This document shows positions 1 to 11,784 of a stretch of 64,000 nucleotides of DNA, one piece after another. A program made the position numbers and the translations under genes. Source of the DNA: Porphyrobacter sp. YT40 (lineage in GTDB: Bacteria > Pseudomonadota > Alphaproteobacteria > Sphingomonadales > Sphingomonadaceae). Where the stretch lies: the NCBI RefSeq assembly GCF_006542605.1, contig NZ_CP041223.1:62001-126000 (forward strand), given 5' to 3'. Below the pieces are notes generated by a model. The model did no database searches. It worked only from the letters and a program-made list of their open reading frames with translations, and was not told the origin of the DNA. Within the stretch, counting starts at the first letter, position 1; the number at the start of each line of letters is the position of its first letter.

Positions 1-753
1 GCGATACTGGGTCGGCGCGGTGCCGAAGCGGCGACTGAAGGCGCGGGTGAAGCTGGCATTGTTGAGATAGCCGCAGCGATAGCCGACCGATGCGACCGGC
101 AGGTCGGTCGACAGGAGCAGCATCTTCGCACCCTCGAGCCGTTTCTCGGCCAGCGCATCGGCGATCGAACAGTCGAACATGTCGCGGAAACCGCGGGTCA
201 GCTTGGCGCGGTTGAGACCGCAGGCGCGCGACAGCGTGTCGAGCGTCAGCTTCTCCGCCCAGCGCTCGTCGATCATCGACCTTGCATTGAGGATGCGGCG
301 GCTGTCCTCCTGTGACAAATGGCTCTCCCCCAGCACCGGAACCAGCGCGCTGTCCCCGATCAGGCGCAGCGTATCGCACAGCAATTCGATGCTCTTGGCG
401 AGACGGTAGGGCTCGCGCGCGCCTTCGGGCATGTCGCAGTCGCGGATGGCCAGGGCGATCTCGCGCAGTTCGCGGGTGATGTGGAAGGCGCCGTCGCGCC
501 CCTCGGGCAGCGCGCCGAACAGCCGCTCGATCGCCGAGGCGGAGACGATCAGGAGAAGCTGGTCGTCGCCGAGCGTCGCGGCGGAGGGATCGGCATGCCA
601 GCGGACCGTGGCAGGGGTACCGACGCAGCCGAGCGTGTAGCTGAGCGCAACCGGTTCGGCCGGCCAGGGGCGTTGCGGCAACGCGCCCGCGCCTACCATT
701 GCCGCCATCTCGTGGGAGACCTGTACCCAGTCCCGCTCGACCATCCAGCGCAT
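1..753 (-). CDS. AraC-family transcriptional regulator (C-terminus cut by window edge)
   Basis: This is a transcriptional activator of the AraC/XylS type. The 251 visible codons run off the window at position 1. Two helix-turn-helix units fill the C-terminal end: one around residues 165-190 (LTLDTLSRACGLNRAKLTRG) and a second around residues 216-250, ending in the family signature FSRRFGTAPTQYR. The N-terminal part (about residues 1-150) has no motif I recognise and would be the effector domain. The ATG at 753 is preferred; an in-frame ATG lies at 744. It follows the MFS gene in the same orientation with a 70-base gap that contains an inverted repeat, so it may have its own, autoregulated promoter. 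It probably controls the esterase/TonB cluster upstream (inference). Confidence 0.88.
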   Translation of the reverse strand, partial: MRWMVERDWVQVSHEMAAMVGAGALPQRPWPAEPVALSYTLGCVGTPATVRWHADPSAATLGDDQLLLIVSASAIERLFGALPEGRDGAFHITRELREIALAIRDCDMPEGAREPYRLAKSIELLCDTLRLIGDSALVPVLGESHLSQEDSRRILNARSMIDERWAEKLTLDTLSRACGLNRAKLTRGFRDMFDCSIADALAEKRLEGAKMLLLSTDLPVASVGYRCGYLNNASFTRAFSRRFGTAPTQYR

Positions 754-781
754 CCTCTCATCCTATCGAGGAAAAGCTAGA

Positions 782-817
782 CCTTCCTGATAGGTTTGTC
801 GAGACCTATCAGAAAGG
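782..817. promoter_or_regulatory. Inverted repeat between the MFS gene and araC (operator or terminator)
   Basis: The arms CCTTCCTGATAGGT (782-795) and ACCTATCAGAAAGG (804-817) pair with one mismatch around an 8-base loop. The site lies just downstream of the MFS stop and just upstream of the araC start. It could be a terminator hairpin, although no clean T tract follows. Alternatively it is the binding site of the AraC protein, because the half-site ACCTATC recurs upstream of the TonB receptor gene. Confidence 0.55.
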
Positions 818-823
818 TAAAGG

Positions 824-2134
824 TCATGTGGCGAGCGAGGTCGAATCGCGCGGCGCGTGGCGCATCGCCAGGGGGAAGGCGAGCGAGGCGATCGCCGTGA
901 TCACGACGCCGACGATCGCGAGCGCGGTGCCCAGATGGCTCTCCCCGCCCAGCAGGCCGCTGACCAGCGTGATCAGCGGCGGCGCCACGCCGAAGCCGAG
1001 GACGCCGGCCAGCGCCACGAACAGCCCAATGCAGAATCCGCGCAGCTCGTTGGGCAGCAGGACCGTGATGGTGACGCCGACGATCAGCCCGGCGGCTGTG
1101 CCGCAGAACAGGAAGAGCCCGAGCATCAGCGCGAAACTGGGCACGTCGGGGGCGAGCGGGAAAAGTGACATCGGCACCGACAGGGTCGTCGCCGCGATCG
1201 CGCCGATCAGGATGCCGCCACGGCGCGGAAGGCGATGGCCCCAGTCGGCGACAAGACCGCCCAGGATCGATCCGATCACGCCGGCGGCGAAGACGACCAG
1301 GCCCATCCACTGGGCGAACTGATCGGGCTGGAGCCCATAGCTGCGGCTCAGCACCGGCGCGGCCCAGATGCCGGCGGCGGTATCGATCATCGCGACCGAG
1401 AGCTGGCCGGCGAACAAGGGAAGGATGAAGGCACGCCGGTCCCAAAGTTCGCGCATCGCGACCGAGAAGGGAGCATCGGCGCCCGCGACCGTCTCGCGCC
1501 GGGCCGGCTCGCGGACGAACAGCAGCGGCAGGCACACGATCACGCCGATCGCGGCCACGGCGAGATGGACCCCGCGCCAAGGCGCGACCGGGCCGATCCA
1601 TGCGGGAAGCACCATCGTGCCGAGCATGCCGAACAGCCAGCCGCCCAGCGCGAACGCACCCGCGCTGCCGCCCCATTTGCCGAGCGTCAGGACCAGCATC
1701 GCGCTGCCGCGCTGGGTCGGCGGGCACATGTCGGCCGCGATCGAGATAGCGGCGGTGACCGAACAGAAGCCGCCCACCGCGACGAACATCCGGGCGATGA
1801 ACAGCCCGGTGACGCTGTCGGCGAAGGCGGTCAGCACCAGCCCGATCGTCCAGCCGAGCACCAGCAGGAGCAGGAGCCGCATCCGGTTGCTGCTGTCGAC
1901 CAGTCGTCCGATCGGCACCGCCAGCACGGCGAGCGGCGCCGCCGCGCCCACGCCCTGGATGAAGCCGAGCTGGTTGTCTGTCAGGCCCAGTTCGGCCTTG
2001 GCGGCCTCCTGGACGATGCTGAAAAGGAAGATCGACATCGTGCCGATGGCCAGCGCCAGCGCCAGGGCGAACAGCGCGGGCAGCGCGGCGGACAGGCGCG
2101 GTTCGGCGCGCGTTGGGTCAGGTGCGAGGGGCAA
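824..2134 (-). CDS. MFS transporter
   Basis: This is a major facilitator superfamily carrier of 436 residues with about 12 hydrophobic segments, acting in the inner membrane. After a short N-terminal tail the first membrane helix begins near residue 15 (LPALFALALALAIGTMSIF). The loop PIGRLVDSSNRMRL matches the conserved loop between helices 2 and 3. No ATG fits the start. A TTG at 2134 lies 4 bases behind a perfect AGGAGG, and it overlaps the end of the upstream esterase gene by 17 bases, so translational coupling is likely. The open frame extends further upstream, but there it lies inside the esterase gene in another frame. The substrate is unknown; by context it is an ester or its hydrolysis product. 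Confidence 0.85.
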   Translation of the reverse strand: MPLAPDPTRAEPRLSAALPALFALALALAIGTMSIFLFSIVQEAAKAELGLTDNQLGFIQGVGAAAPLAVLAVPIGRLVDSSNRMRLLLLLVLGWTIGLVLTAFADSVTGLFIARMFVAVGGFCSVTAAISIAADMCPPTQRGSAMLVLTLGKWGGSAGAFALGGWLFGMLGTMVLPAWIGPVAPWRGVHLAVAAIGVIVCLPLLFVREPARRETVAGADAPFSVAMRELWDRRAFILPLFAGQLSVAMIDTAAGIWAAPVLSRSYGLQPDQFAQWMGLVVFAAGVIGSILGGLVADWGHRLPRRGGILIGAIAATTLSVPMSLFPLAPDVPSFALMLGLFLFCGTAAGLIVGVTITVLLPNELRGFCIGLFVALAGVLGFGVAPPLITLVSGLLGGESHLGTALAIVGVVITAIASLAFPLAMRHAPRDSTSLAT

Positions 2135-3092
2135 GGAACCTCCTGAGGGCCGACTGGCTGAGCTGCCGCGCCTGCCGGCTGACATAGGCGTCGGCCTGCA
2201 GTTCGAAGGCGTGGAAGGCTCCGGGAAAAAGATGGAATTCGATCGGCACGCCTGCGCGGGCGAGGCGGCGCGCATAATCGAGATTCTCCTCCAGGAAGAG
2301 ATCGAGCGCTCCGGCGTAGAGGAAGGTCGGCGGCAGGCCTGACAGGTCGGTCGCGCGGGCGGGCGCCGCATAGGGCGAAACGTCGGCGCCGCCGGGCGCA
2401 TGGCCGAGCAGGGCTTCCCAGCCGAAGCGGTTCTTTTCCGGCGTCCAGACATATTCGCCGACGAAGGGATGGGGTTCGGCGCCGCTGCCGTTGCGATCGT
2501 CGAGCATCGGATAGATGAGCTGCTGGAAGGCGAGGGGATATTCGCCGCGGTCGCGCGCCAGCAGCGCCAGCGCCGCGGCAAGGCCGCCGCCCGCGCTTTC
2601 GCCCATCACGCCGATCCGGGCCGTATCGAAACCCTGTTCGGCGGCGTTGGCGAAGACCCAGGCAAGGCCGGCATAGCAGTCCTCGATCGAGCCGGGAAAC
2701 ACGGTCTCGGGCGCGAGCCGATAGTCGACCGAGACGATCGCGCAGTTCAGCTCGATCGCCAGCGGCCCGTTGGACATGTCCCCCTGATCCGCGGTGCCGG
2801 CGACAAAGCCGCCGCCATGGATGTGATAGATGACGGGAAGCGGGGCGGCGGCCGCGTCCTTCGGTCGCAGGACGCGCAGCTGGATGTCGGGGCCCCCCGC
2901 AGGGCCGGCGACGGTCTTCACCTCGATCGCCGCGTCGGTCTGCGCCGGCGGCAGCATCGCCCTCAACTGCTCGCGCAGCGCAGGCAGGCTTTCGCGGCTG
3001 AGCTCGCTGTCCGGAAACTGCTCCAGAACGGGCAGGAGTTCGGGGTCGACGAGGTGGCGGCTGTTCTCGGGCAGATCCTTTCCAGCGGACAT
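2118..3092 (-). CDS. Alpha/beta hydrolase, HSL-type (family IV) esterase
   Basis: A 324-residue carboxylic ester hydrolase of the hormone-sensitive-lipase group. The oxyanion-hole motif HGGG is at residues 92-95 and the nucleophile elbow GESAGG at 164-169 (Ser166). The likely acid and base are Asp264 (GALDLF) and His294 (GAFHAF). There is no signal peptide, so the enzyme is cytoplasmic. The start at 3092 is the first ATG after the preceding gene, and an open frame continues upstream without support. It sits between the FAD-dependent oxidase and the MFS gene in one operon, so it may hydrolyse the ester that the cluster imports. The alcohol and acid parts cannot be told from sequence. Confidence 0.9.
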   Translation of the reverse strand: MSAGKDLPENSRHLVDPELLPVLEQFPDSELSRESLPALREQLRAMLPPAQTDAAIEVKTVAGPAGGPDIQLRVLRPKDAAAAPLPVIYHIHGGGFVAGTADQGDMSNGPLAIELNCAIVSVDYRLAPETVFPGSIEDCYAGLAWVFANAAEQGFDTARIGVMGESAGGGLAAALALLARDRGEYPLAFQQLIYPMLDDRNGSGAEPHPFVGEYVWTPEKNRFGWEALLGHAPGGADVSPYAAPARATDLSGLPPTFLYAGALDLFLEENLDYARRLARAGVPIEFHLFPGAFHAFELQADAYVSRQARQLSQSALRRFLAPRT

Positions 3093-3097
3093 GACGG

Positions 3098-3119
3098 AGG
3101 CCCGGACGGAACCGGGCCT
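3098..3119. terminator. GC-rich hairpin between oxidase and esterase genes
   Basis: AGGCCCGG (3098-3105) pairs with CCGGGCCT (3112-3119) around a 6-base loop in the 31-base gap between the oxidase stop and the esterase start. In the minus-strand transcript it is not followed by a run of T. It is therefore more likely an mRNA-stability or attenuation element inside the operon than a full terminator. Confidence 0.4.
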
Positions 3120-3123
3120 TCGT

Positions 3124-4527
3124 TCAAAGCTGGAATATCTTGCCGGGGTTGAACAGGTCCTTCGGGTCGATCGCACGCTTGATCAGCCGCATCATTTCGA
3201 CCGCGTCACCCAGTTCGTCGACGAGGAACTGCTGCTTGCCCAGACCGATGCCATGTTCGCCGGTACAGGTGCCGTCCATGGCGAGCGCGCGGGCGACGAT
3301 CCGGTCGTTGAGTGCCTCGACCTCGATCATCTCCTCCGGCCTTTTGGGATCGATCGCGAAGATCACGTGGAAATTGCCGTCGCCGACATGGCCGAGGATC
3401 GTCGAGGGTACCGACGACGTCGCAAGATCTTCCTTGGTCTCGACGATGCATTCGGCGAGGCGGCTGATCGGCACGCAGACGTCGGTGGTCCAGCCGACCG
3501 CGCCGGGGCGCTGGTTGACCGCGGCGTAATAGGCCTCGTGCCGCGCTTTCCACAGCCGGTTGCGTTCTTCGGGCAGGTTCGACCAGAGGAACTCGCCGCC
3601 GCCATTATAGCCGGCGATCTCGCGCACCGTCTCGACCTGCTCCTCGACATAGCGTTCGGAGCCGTGGAATTCGAACAGCAGGGTCGTCTTTTCGGGATAG
3701 TCGAGCTTCGAATAGGCGTTGCAGGCCCGAACCTGCGCATCGTCGAGGATCTCGATCCGCGCGACCGGCACGCCGATCTGGATCGACTGGACGACGGTGT
3801 CGACCGCGCCCTTGAGGGTCTCGAAGGAGCAGACCGCCGAGGAGATCGCCTCGTGAATGCCGTGCAGGCGCAGGGTGATCTCGGTGATGATGCCCAGCGT
3901 GCCTTCGGCGCCGATCATCAGACGGGTCAGGTCGTAGCCCGCCGCCGACTTGCGCGCCCGGCGCGCGGTACGGATCACCTTGCCGTCGGGGGTGACGACG
4001 CGCAGCGACAGGATCGCCTCGCGCATCGTACCGTAGCGCACCGCGTTGGTGCCGGACGCACGGGTCGACGCCATGCCGCCGATGGTGGCGTTGGCCCCGG
4101 GATCGATCGGGAAGAACAGCCCCTGGTCGCGCAGATGTTCGTTGAGCTGTTCGCGCCGCACCCCCGCCTGGACGGTGCAGTCGAAATCCTCCTGGTTCAC
4201 CTCGAGGATCGCGTTCATCTCCGACAGGTCGATCGTGAGGCCGCCCTTGACCGGGGTGACGTTGCCCTCGAGCGAGGTGCCGGCGCCGAAGGCTATGATC
4301 GGTACCTCGGCGGCGACGCACAGCCTGACCAGCGCCGCCACCTCTTCGGTCGAGCGAACGAAGGCGACCGCATCGGGCAGCACCGGATCGAAATGGGTCT
4401 CGCTCGACCCATGCTGGAGGCGGATCGCCTCCCCGGTGCCGAGCCGGTCGCCGACCACCGCACGAACCTCGTCGAGGAAGCCCGTGGGCAGCGGCTTGCG
4501 GTCGAAATTGGGCAGGGGCGCGGTCAT
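3124..4527 (-). CDS. FAD-linked oxidase, D-lactate dehydrogenase/GlcD type
   Basis: A 467-residue flavoprotein of the FAD_binding_4/FAD-oxidase C family, which includes D-lactate and D-2-hydroxyacid dehydrogenases. The FAD pyrophosphate-binding loop is GAGTSLEGN at residues 81-89, followed by IDPGANATIGGMAS near 140-153. The C-terminal half carries the family motifs GHVGDGNFH and CTGEHGIGLGK, which bind substrate and metal. The length is normal. The ATG at 4527 is chosen over a TTG at 4539 that would overlap the TonB receptor stop. It lies between the receptor and the esterase in one transcription unit. The substrate is probably a 2-hydroxy acid freed by the esterases, which is inference from the neighbourhood. 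Confidence 0.88.
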   Translation of the reverse strand: MTAPLPNFDRKPLPTGFLDEVRAVVGDRLGTGEAIRLQHGSSETHFDPVLPDAVAFVRSTEEVAALVRLCVAAEVPIIAFGAGTSLEGNVTPVKGGLTIDLSEMNAILEVNQEDFDCTVQAGVRREQLNEHLRDQGLFFPIDPGANATIGGMASTRASGTNAVRYGTMREAILSLRVVTPDGKVIRTARRARKSAAGYDLTRLMIGAEGTLGIITEITLRLHGIHEAISSAVCSFETLKGAVDTVVQSIQIGVPVARIEILDDAQVRACNAYSKLDYPEKTTLLFEFHGSERYVEEQVETVREIAGYNGGGEFLWSNLPEERNRLWKARHEAYYAAVNQRPGAVGWTTDVCVPISRLAECIVETKEDLATSSVPSTILGHVGDGNFHVIFAIDPKRPEEMIEVEALNDRIVARALAMDGTCTGEHGIGLGKQQFLVDELGDAVEMMRLIKRAIDPKDLFNPGKIFQL

Positions 4528-4535
4528 GGCCTGTC

Positions 4536-6575
<2,040 letters not shown>

Positions 6576-6635
6576 CTGTGGTCCTCTCCTGAAACGCGCC
6601 GACCTTTGATGATCTGGCGCCAACCAATGAAGAGG

Positions 6636-6660
6636 ACCTATCCGATAGCTTACCTTTCAG
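6636..6660. promoter_or_regulatory. Candidate AraC-type operator upstream of the TonB receptor gene
   Basis: Two similar 9-mers, ACCTATCCG (6636-6644) and ACCTTTCAG (6652-6660), lie in direct orientation 16 bases apart, about 60-85 bases upstream of the receptor start. Both resemble ACCTATCAG in the inverted repeat upstream of araC (804-812). AraC-family proteins often bind such direct half-sites. The assignment to this AraC protein is inference. Confidence 0.45.
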
Positions 6661-6731
6661 AAAAGTCCTGATGCACCGCCGGCTTTGCCGATCGGCTCGG
6701 ACAATTGACCGGCCCGATCAAGTGTCTGAAA

Positions 6732-8216
6732 TCAAGGAAGAAAGGTCGCCGCCGGCAGGCGTGGTTCGGAACGGGCGAGTCCGTCCGAAATCGAATAGAC
6801 CAGCCTTTTCTCGCGGTCGAACGGCGACCAGGGCAGGTTGCCGTCGCGGGCGAAGTCGACCCAAAGCCGATGCATGCGATCGGCGAGCTGCTGCGGCGGG
6901 GCTTCCCCGACCAGGCCCTGCGCGCCCGTCGCGGTCGCGAGCGTGTCGAACACGAAGGGCAGTTCGACCGCGTGGCAGGAGCCGAGCTCGCCCTTGAAGG
7001 CGGGCGAGCGCCAGTCGAACTCGTACATATGCGTCCGGCCCTGATGCTCCTCGGCGAAACGGCGCGCGGGCCAGCGGAAGACGAGGTCGTTCATCGCGTC
7101 GGTCAGCGCCTGTCCGGGCTTCACGCCATGCTTCCCCAGGCCATAGGCCTTGAGCACCCTGCGCGCGCCCGGTTGCGATCGGCTGAGCAGGAATGTCGCG
7201 AGCAGGCCACCGATCTTGTCGCGCACCCCGGAGGGGACGAGGAAGAGATTCATCTCCTCCGCATTGGTGCCGATCAGGACCTCGACATCGCTCCCCGCGC
7301 CGCGCCGCAAAGCTTCGAGCGGTTGGAGCGGAAGGACGTCGTCGCCATGGACGGGCACGAAGCGACTGAGGCCGAACATCGGCTCATGCCCCCTCGAATC
7401 GCGCAGGTCGATCCGCGCGGTCGGCGCCGATATCTGCTCGACCGCGTCGAGCGCATCGCCCGGCGCCACGCTGGCGAAGCCGGCCCGGTCGGGCGTCACC
7501 CGCAGCAGCTTGGCCAGCTTCTTGACCAGTCGCTGCATCACCGGGATCTCGCGGGTCATGCCGGCATGGCCGCTCTGGATGATAGCGCGGCGGAACAGGC
7601 CTTTGGCGAGCGGGGAAGCGATCAGGTCGGCGATCGCCATGGCGCCCGCGGACTCGCCGAACACCGTGATATTGCGCGGATCGCCGCCGAATGCCGCGGC
7701 ATTCGCGCGCACCCACTGCAGCGCTGCGATCATGTCGCGCAGGCCCAGATTGGTGGGCACGCCCGGGATTGGAAGGAAGCCGTCGATGCCCATGCGGTAG
7801 TTGATCGCGAAACAGACCAGACCGGCGCGGGCGAAGGCGGCGCCGTCGCTGATCGACACGTCCTTGCTGCCGATCACGAAGCCGCCGCCGTGGATCCACA
7901 CCATCACCGGCCGGCCGCCGCCATTGGCCTCGGGCGTCCAGATATTGGCCGACAAATAATCGTCGCCCTGAACCCAGCCGCTGCCGATCAGCGGTGTGAC
8001 GTCGAGGCCGGGGAATGCCTTGACCCGATGGGGGGCGTTGGGGCCGGGGTCGACCGCGTCGCGCACGCCTTCCCAGGGTTCGGCGGGCGCGGGGGCGGCG
8101 AAGCGACGGTCGCCCACCGGCGCGGCCGCATAGGGAACGCCGCGGAAGCGGCGAACGCCCGCTTCGATTGTTCCCCGCACCGTTCCAGCGGTCGTGTCGA
8201 CGATCGCTCTAGCCAT
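6732..8216 (-). CDS. Type B carboxylesterase
   Basis: A 494-residue alpha/beta hydrolase of the carboxylesterase/acetylcholinesterase family. The conserved segments are GDDYLSANIWTP (84-95), the oxyanion hole HGGG (109-112) and the nucleophile motif FGESAGA (186-192, Ser189). The family's Glu and His lie further on; HAVELPFVFDTL is the usual segment around the catalytic His. There is no clear signal peptide. Two adjacent ATGs are available (8219 and 8216), and 8216 has the better spacing from AGGAG. It lies upstream of the TonB receptor in the same orientation, 156 bases away. Enzymes of this family hydrolyse aromatic and dialkyl esters, so a phthalate or herbicide ester is possible, but this is inference. 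Confidence 0.92.
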   Translation of the reverse strand: MARAIVDTTAGTVRGTIEAGVRRFRGVPYAAAPVGDRRFAAPAPAEPWEGVRDAVDPGPNAPHRVKAFPGLDVTPLIGSGWVQGDDYLSANIWTPEANGGGRPVMVWIHGGGFVIGSKDVSISDGAAFARAGLVCFAINYRMGIDGFLPIPGVPTNLGLRDMIAALQWVRANAAAFGGDPRNITVFGESAGAMAIADLIASPLAKGLFRRAIIQSGHAGMTREIPVMQRLVKKLAKLLRVTPDRAGFASVAPGDALDAVEQISAPTARIDLRDSRGHEPMFGLSRFVPVHGDDVLPLQPLEALRRGAGSDVEVLIGTNAEEMNLFLVPSGVRDKIGGLLATFLLSRSQPGARRVLKAYGLGKHGVKPGQALTDAMNDLVFRWPARRFAEEHQGRTHMYEFDWRSPAFKGELGSCHAVELPFVFDTLATATGAQGLVGEAPPQQLADRMHRLWVDFARDGNLPWSPFDREKRLVYSISDGLARSEPRLPAATFLP

Positions 8217-8383
8217 CATGATCTCCTGCACATTTTCGTTCTACCTAACGCATATACGCACCACGGTGCCCGCTATTGCAGTGTGCAGACCGGCTCAATC
8301 TGGATGCGCCCCGTCTTGCGGGCCGGAACTTCGGACGCTCCCCGGCGTCGAACGGCGGGACGCTAGGCTCGTTTCGGGCACCG

Positions 8384-8412
8384 CTTGAAATTGCGGGTCC
8401 GCGTTTCCTTAT
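8384..8412 (+). promoter_or_regulatory. Possible heat-shock (RpoH) promoter for hsp20-lon
   Basis: CTTGAAA (8384-8390) resembles the RpoH -35 element, and CTTAT (8408-8412) resembles the alphaproteobacterial -10 (CYTAT). The spacing after CTTG is 20 bases, about two more than usual. It lies about 58 bases upstream of the hsp20 start. The surrounding 253-base gap (8217-8469) holds nothing else I can identify. Confidence 0.35.
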
Positions 8413-8469
8413 TACGGGGGAGCGGCCGTGCCCCACGGCACACCCCCGGCCGCCGAGAGAGGACGTCAC

Positions 8470-8888
8470 ATGAATTCTGGCCGATCGCGGGATTGGATGT
8501 GGGCGGAAGCCGTCGACCTGATCGACCGCGTGCAGCGCCTGCATCAGCAGGCCTTCGCCCCGTCGCGGGCGAGCGGCGGCGCGCCCAGTTGGGAGCCGCC
8601 GGCCGACATGCTCGAGACCGAGGGCGAACTGCTCGTGCTCGTCGCGCTGCCCGGGGTCGACCTCGACCAGACCGAGGCGTTCATCGACGACGGCGTGCTG
8701 GTCGTCCGCGGCTACCGGATCCTGCCTCCCGAACTGCGCATCGCCAAGATCCATCGGCTCGAACTCCCGCAAGGCCGGTTCGAACGACGCCTGCCGCTGC
8801 CGCCGGGCCGCTATGACTCGGTTCGCCGGTCGAGCGTGCATGGATGCCTGCTCGTGACGTTGAACAAGGTGAATGGAGGGCTGCGGCG

Positions 8889-8892
<4 letters not shown>
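8470..8892 (+). CDS. Hsp20/alpha-crystallin small heat-shock protein
   Basis: A 140-residue ATP-independent holdase chaperone. The alpha-crystallin domain spans about residues 40-135. It has PPADMLETEGELLVLVALPG at the start (the usual 'D..E..D.Y.l.a.lPG' strand) and FERRLPLPPGRYDS near the end, followed by a weakened G-x-L motif (GCLLVTL). The start at 8470 follows GAGAGAGGA; an upstream in-frame ATG exists but lacks a ribosome-binding site. The stop overlaps the lon start (ATGA), so the two genes are translationally coupled. The pairing of a small heat-shock protein with Lon fits a protein quality-control operon. Confidence 0.88.
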
Positions 8893-10703
<1,811 letters not shown>

Positions 10704-11583
10704 GGCTCTGTTGCAAAAATCGTGAAGCTTGAGCATGCTTGGCGGAGATTGGACGGACGGAACGATGACGGATTTCAAGTGGCGCCATTTCCAGGGTGAT
10801 GTGATCCTGTGGGCGGTGCGCTGGTATTGTCGCTATCCGATCAGCTATCGCGACCTTGAGGAAATGCTGGCGGAACGCGGCATTTCGGTCGACCATACGA
10901 CGATCTATCGCTGGGTCCAGTGCTACGCCCCGGAGATGGAGAAGCGGCTGCGCTGGTTCTGGCGGCGTGGCTTTGATCCGAGCTGGCGCCTGGATGAAAC
11001 CTACGTCAAGGTGCGGGGCAAGTGGACCTACCTGTACCGGGCAGTCGACAAGCGGGGCGACACGATCGATTTCTACCTGTCGCCGACCCGCAGCGCCAAG
11101 GCAGCGAAGCGGTTCCTGGGCAAGGCCCTGCGAGGCCTGAAGCACTGGGAAAAGCCTGCCACGCTCAATACCGACAAAGCGCCGAGCTATGGTGCAGCGA
11201 TCACCGAATTGAAGCGCGAAGGAAAGCTGGACCGGGAGACGGCCCACCGGCAGGTGAAGTATCTCAATAACGTGATCGAGGCCGATCACGGAAAGCTCAA
11301 GATACTGATCAAGCCGGTGCGCGGTTTCAAATCGATCCCCACGGCCTATGCCACGATCAAGGGATTCGAAGTCATGCGAGCCCTGCGCAAAGGACAGGCT
11401 CGCCCCTGGTGCCTGCAGCCCGGCATCAGGGGCGAGGTGCGCCTTGTGGAGAGAGCTTTTGGCATTGGGCCCTCGGCGCTGACGGAGGCCATGGGCATGC
11501 TCAACCACCATTTCGCAGCAGCCGCCTGATCGGCGCAGAGCGACAGCCTACCTCTGACTGCCGCCAATCTTTGCAACAGAGCC
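10704..11583 (+). mobile_element. IS6100 (IS6 family), copy 1
   Basis: An 880-bp element bounded by GGCTCTGTTGCAAA and its complement TTTGCAACAGAGCC, with one transposase gene. Length, ends and protein match IS6100. The flanking 8-mers (TCTTCGAG left, GCTGGTTC right) differ, so there is no target duplication. The element therefore marks a deletion, cointegrate or recombination junction rather than a simple insertion. A copy that looks identical by reading lies at 42928-43807 in the opposite orientation. Confidence 0.97.
10765..11529 (+). CDS. tnpA: IS6100 transposase
   Basis: A 254-residue DDE transposase of the IS6 family. It starts MTDFKWRHFQGDVILWAVRW and has a helix-turn-helix near residues 30-55 (SYRDLEEMLAERGISVDHTT). 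The catalytic core contains D in WRLDETYVKVRG, D in LNTDKAPSYG and E in NNVIEADHGKLK. Elements of this family move replicatively, forming cointegrates that join DNA segments between two copies. An in-frame start 36 bases upstream is also possible. The gene looks intact. Confidence 0.96.
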   Translation: MTDFKWRHFQGDVILWAVRWYCRYPISYRDLEEMLAERGISVDHTTIYRWVQCYAPEMEKRLRWFWRRGFDPSWRLDETYVKVRGKWTYLYRAVDKRGDTIDFYLSPTRSAKAAKRFLGKALRGLKHWEKPATLNTDKAPSYGAAITELKREGKLDRETAHRQVKYLNNVIEADHGKLKILIKPVRGFKSIPTAYATIKGFEVMRALRKGQARPWCLQPGIRGEVRLVERAFGIGPSALTEAMGMLNHHFAAAA

Positions 11584-11696
11584 GCTGGTTCATCGATCGT
11601 GCAAACGCGCTGACGGTCGTGGCCATGACCAACACGGCCTTTGAGGGTATGTCGGGGAAGTTCGTGTCCGACATCCGGGACGCCGTCTACAACTGA
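11584..11696 (+). pseudogene. C-terminal remnant of a beta-lactamase-like serine hydrolase
   Basis: Immediately after IS6100 copy 1 an open frame encodes RWFIDRANALTVVAMTNTAF and then EGMSGKFVSDIRDAVYN before its stop at 11696. The pattern 'D...LTVV.lTNTA.EGM.G...DIRDAVY' is characteristic of the C-terminus of class C beta-lactamase-like esterases. About 37 residues remain of a protein normally near 400. The remainder was lost on the far side of the IS junction and is not elsewhere in the window. Confidence 0.65.
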
Positions 11697-11717
11697 TCCC
11701 CGCAAGGAATCCGCGAC

Positions 11718-11737
11718 CGGCCGGCGTAAGCCGGCCG
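11718..11737. terminator. Perfect 8-bp hairpin between convergent reading frames
   Basis: CGGCCGGC-GTAA-GCCGGCCG forms a perfect stem with a tetraloop between the hydrolase remnant (plus strand, ends 11696) and the alpha/beta hydrolase (minus strand, ends 11785). It is well placed for a bidirectional terminator, though no T tract follows on either strand. Confidence 0.4.
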
Positions 11738-11784
11738 CGCCGCAGCGAAAATGCGGAGGCGCCGCGTCGATCGCGGCGGCCAGA

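Noticed and set aside
2135..2581. N-terminal extension of the MFS carrier frame
   Set aside because: The extra 149 codons run through the esterase gene in another frame and show no membrane segments; the TTG at 2134 has a perfect ribosome-binding site.
6705..8366. A 553-codon plus-strand frame
   Set aside because: It is antisense to the carboxylesterase, which has all catalytic motifs; no domain is visible in this frame.
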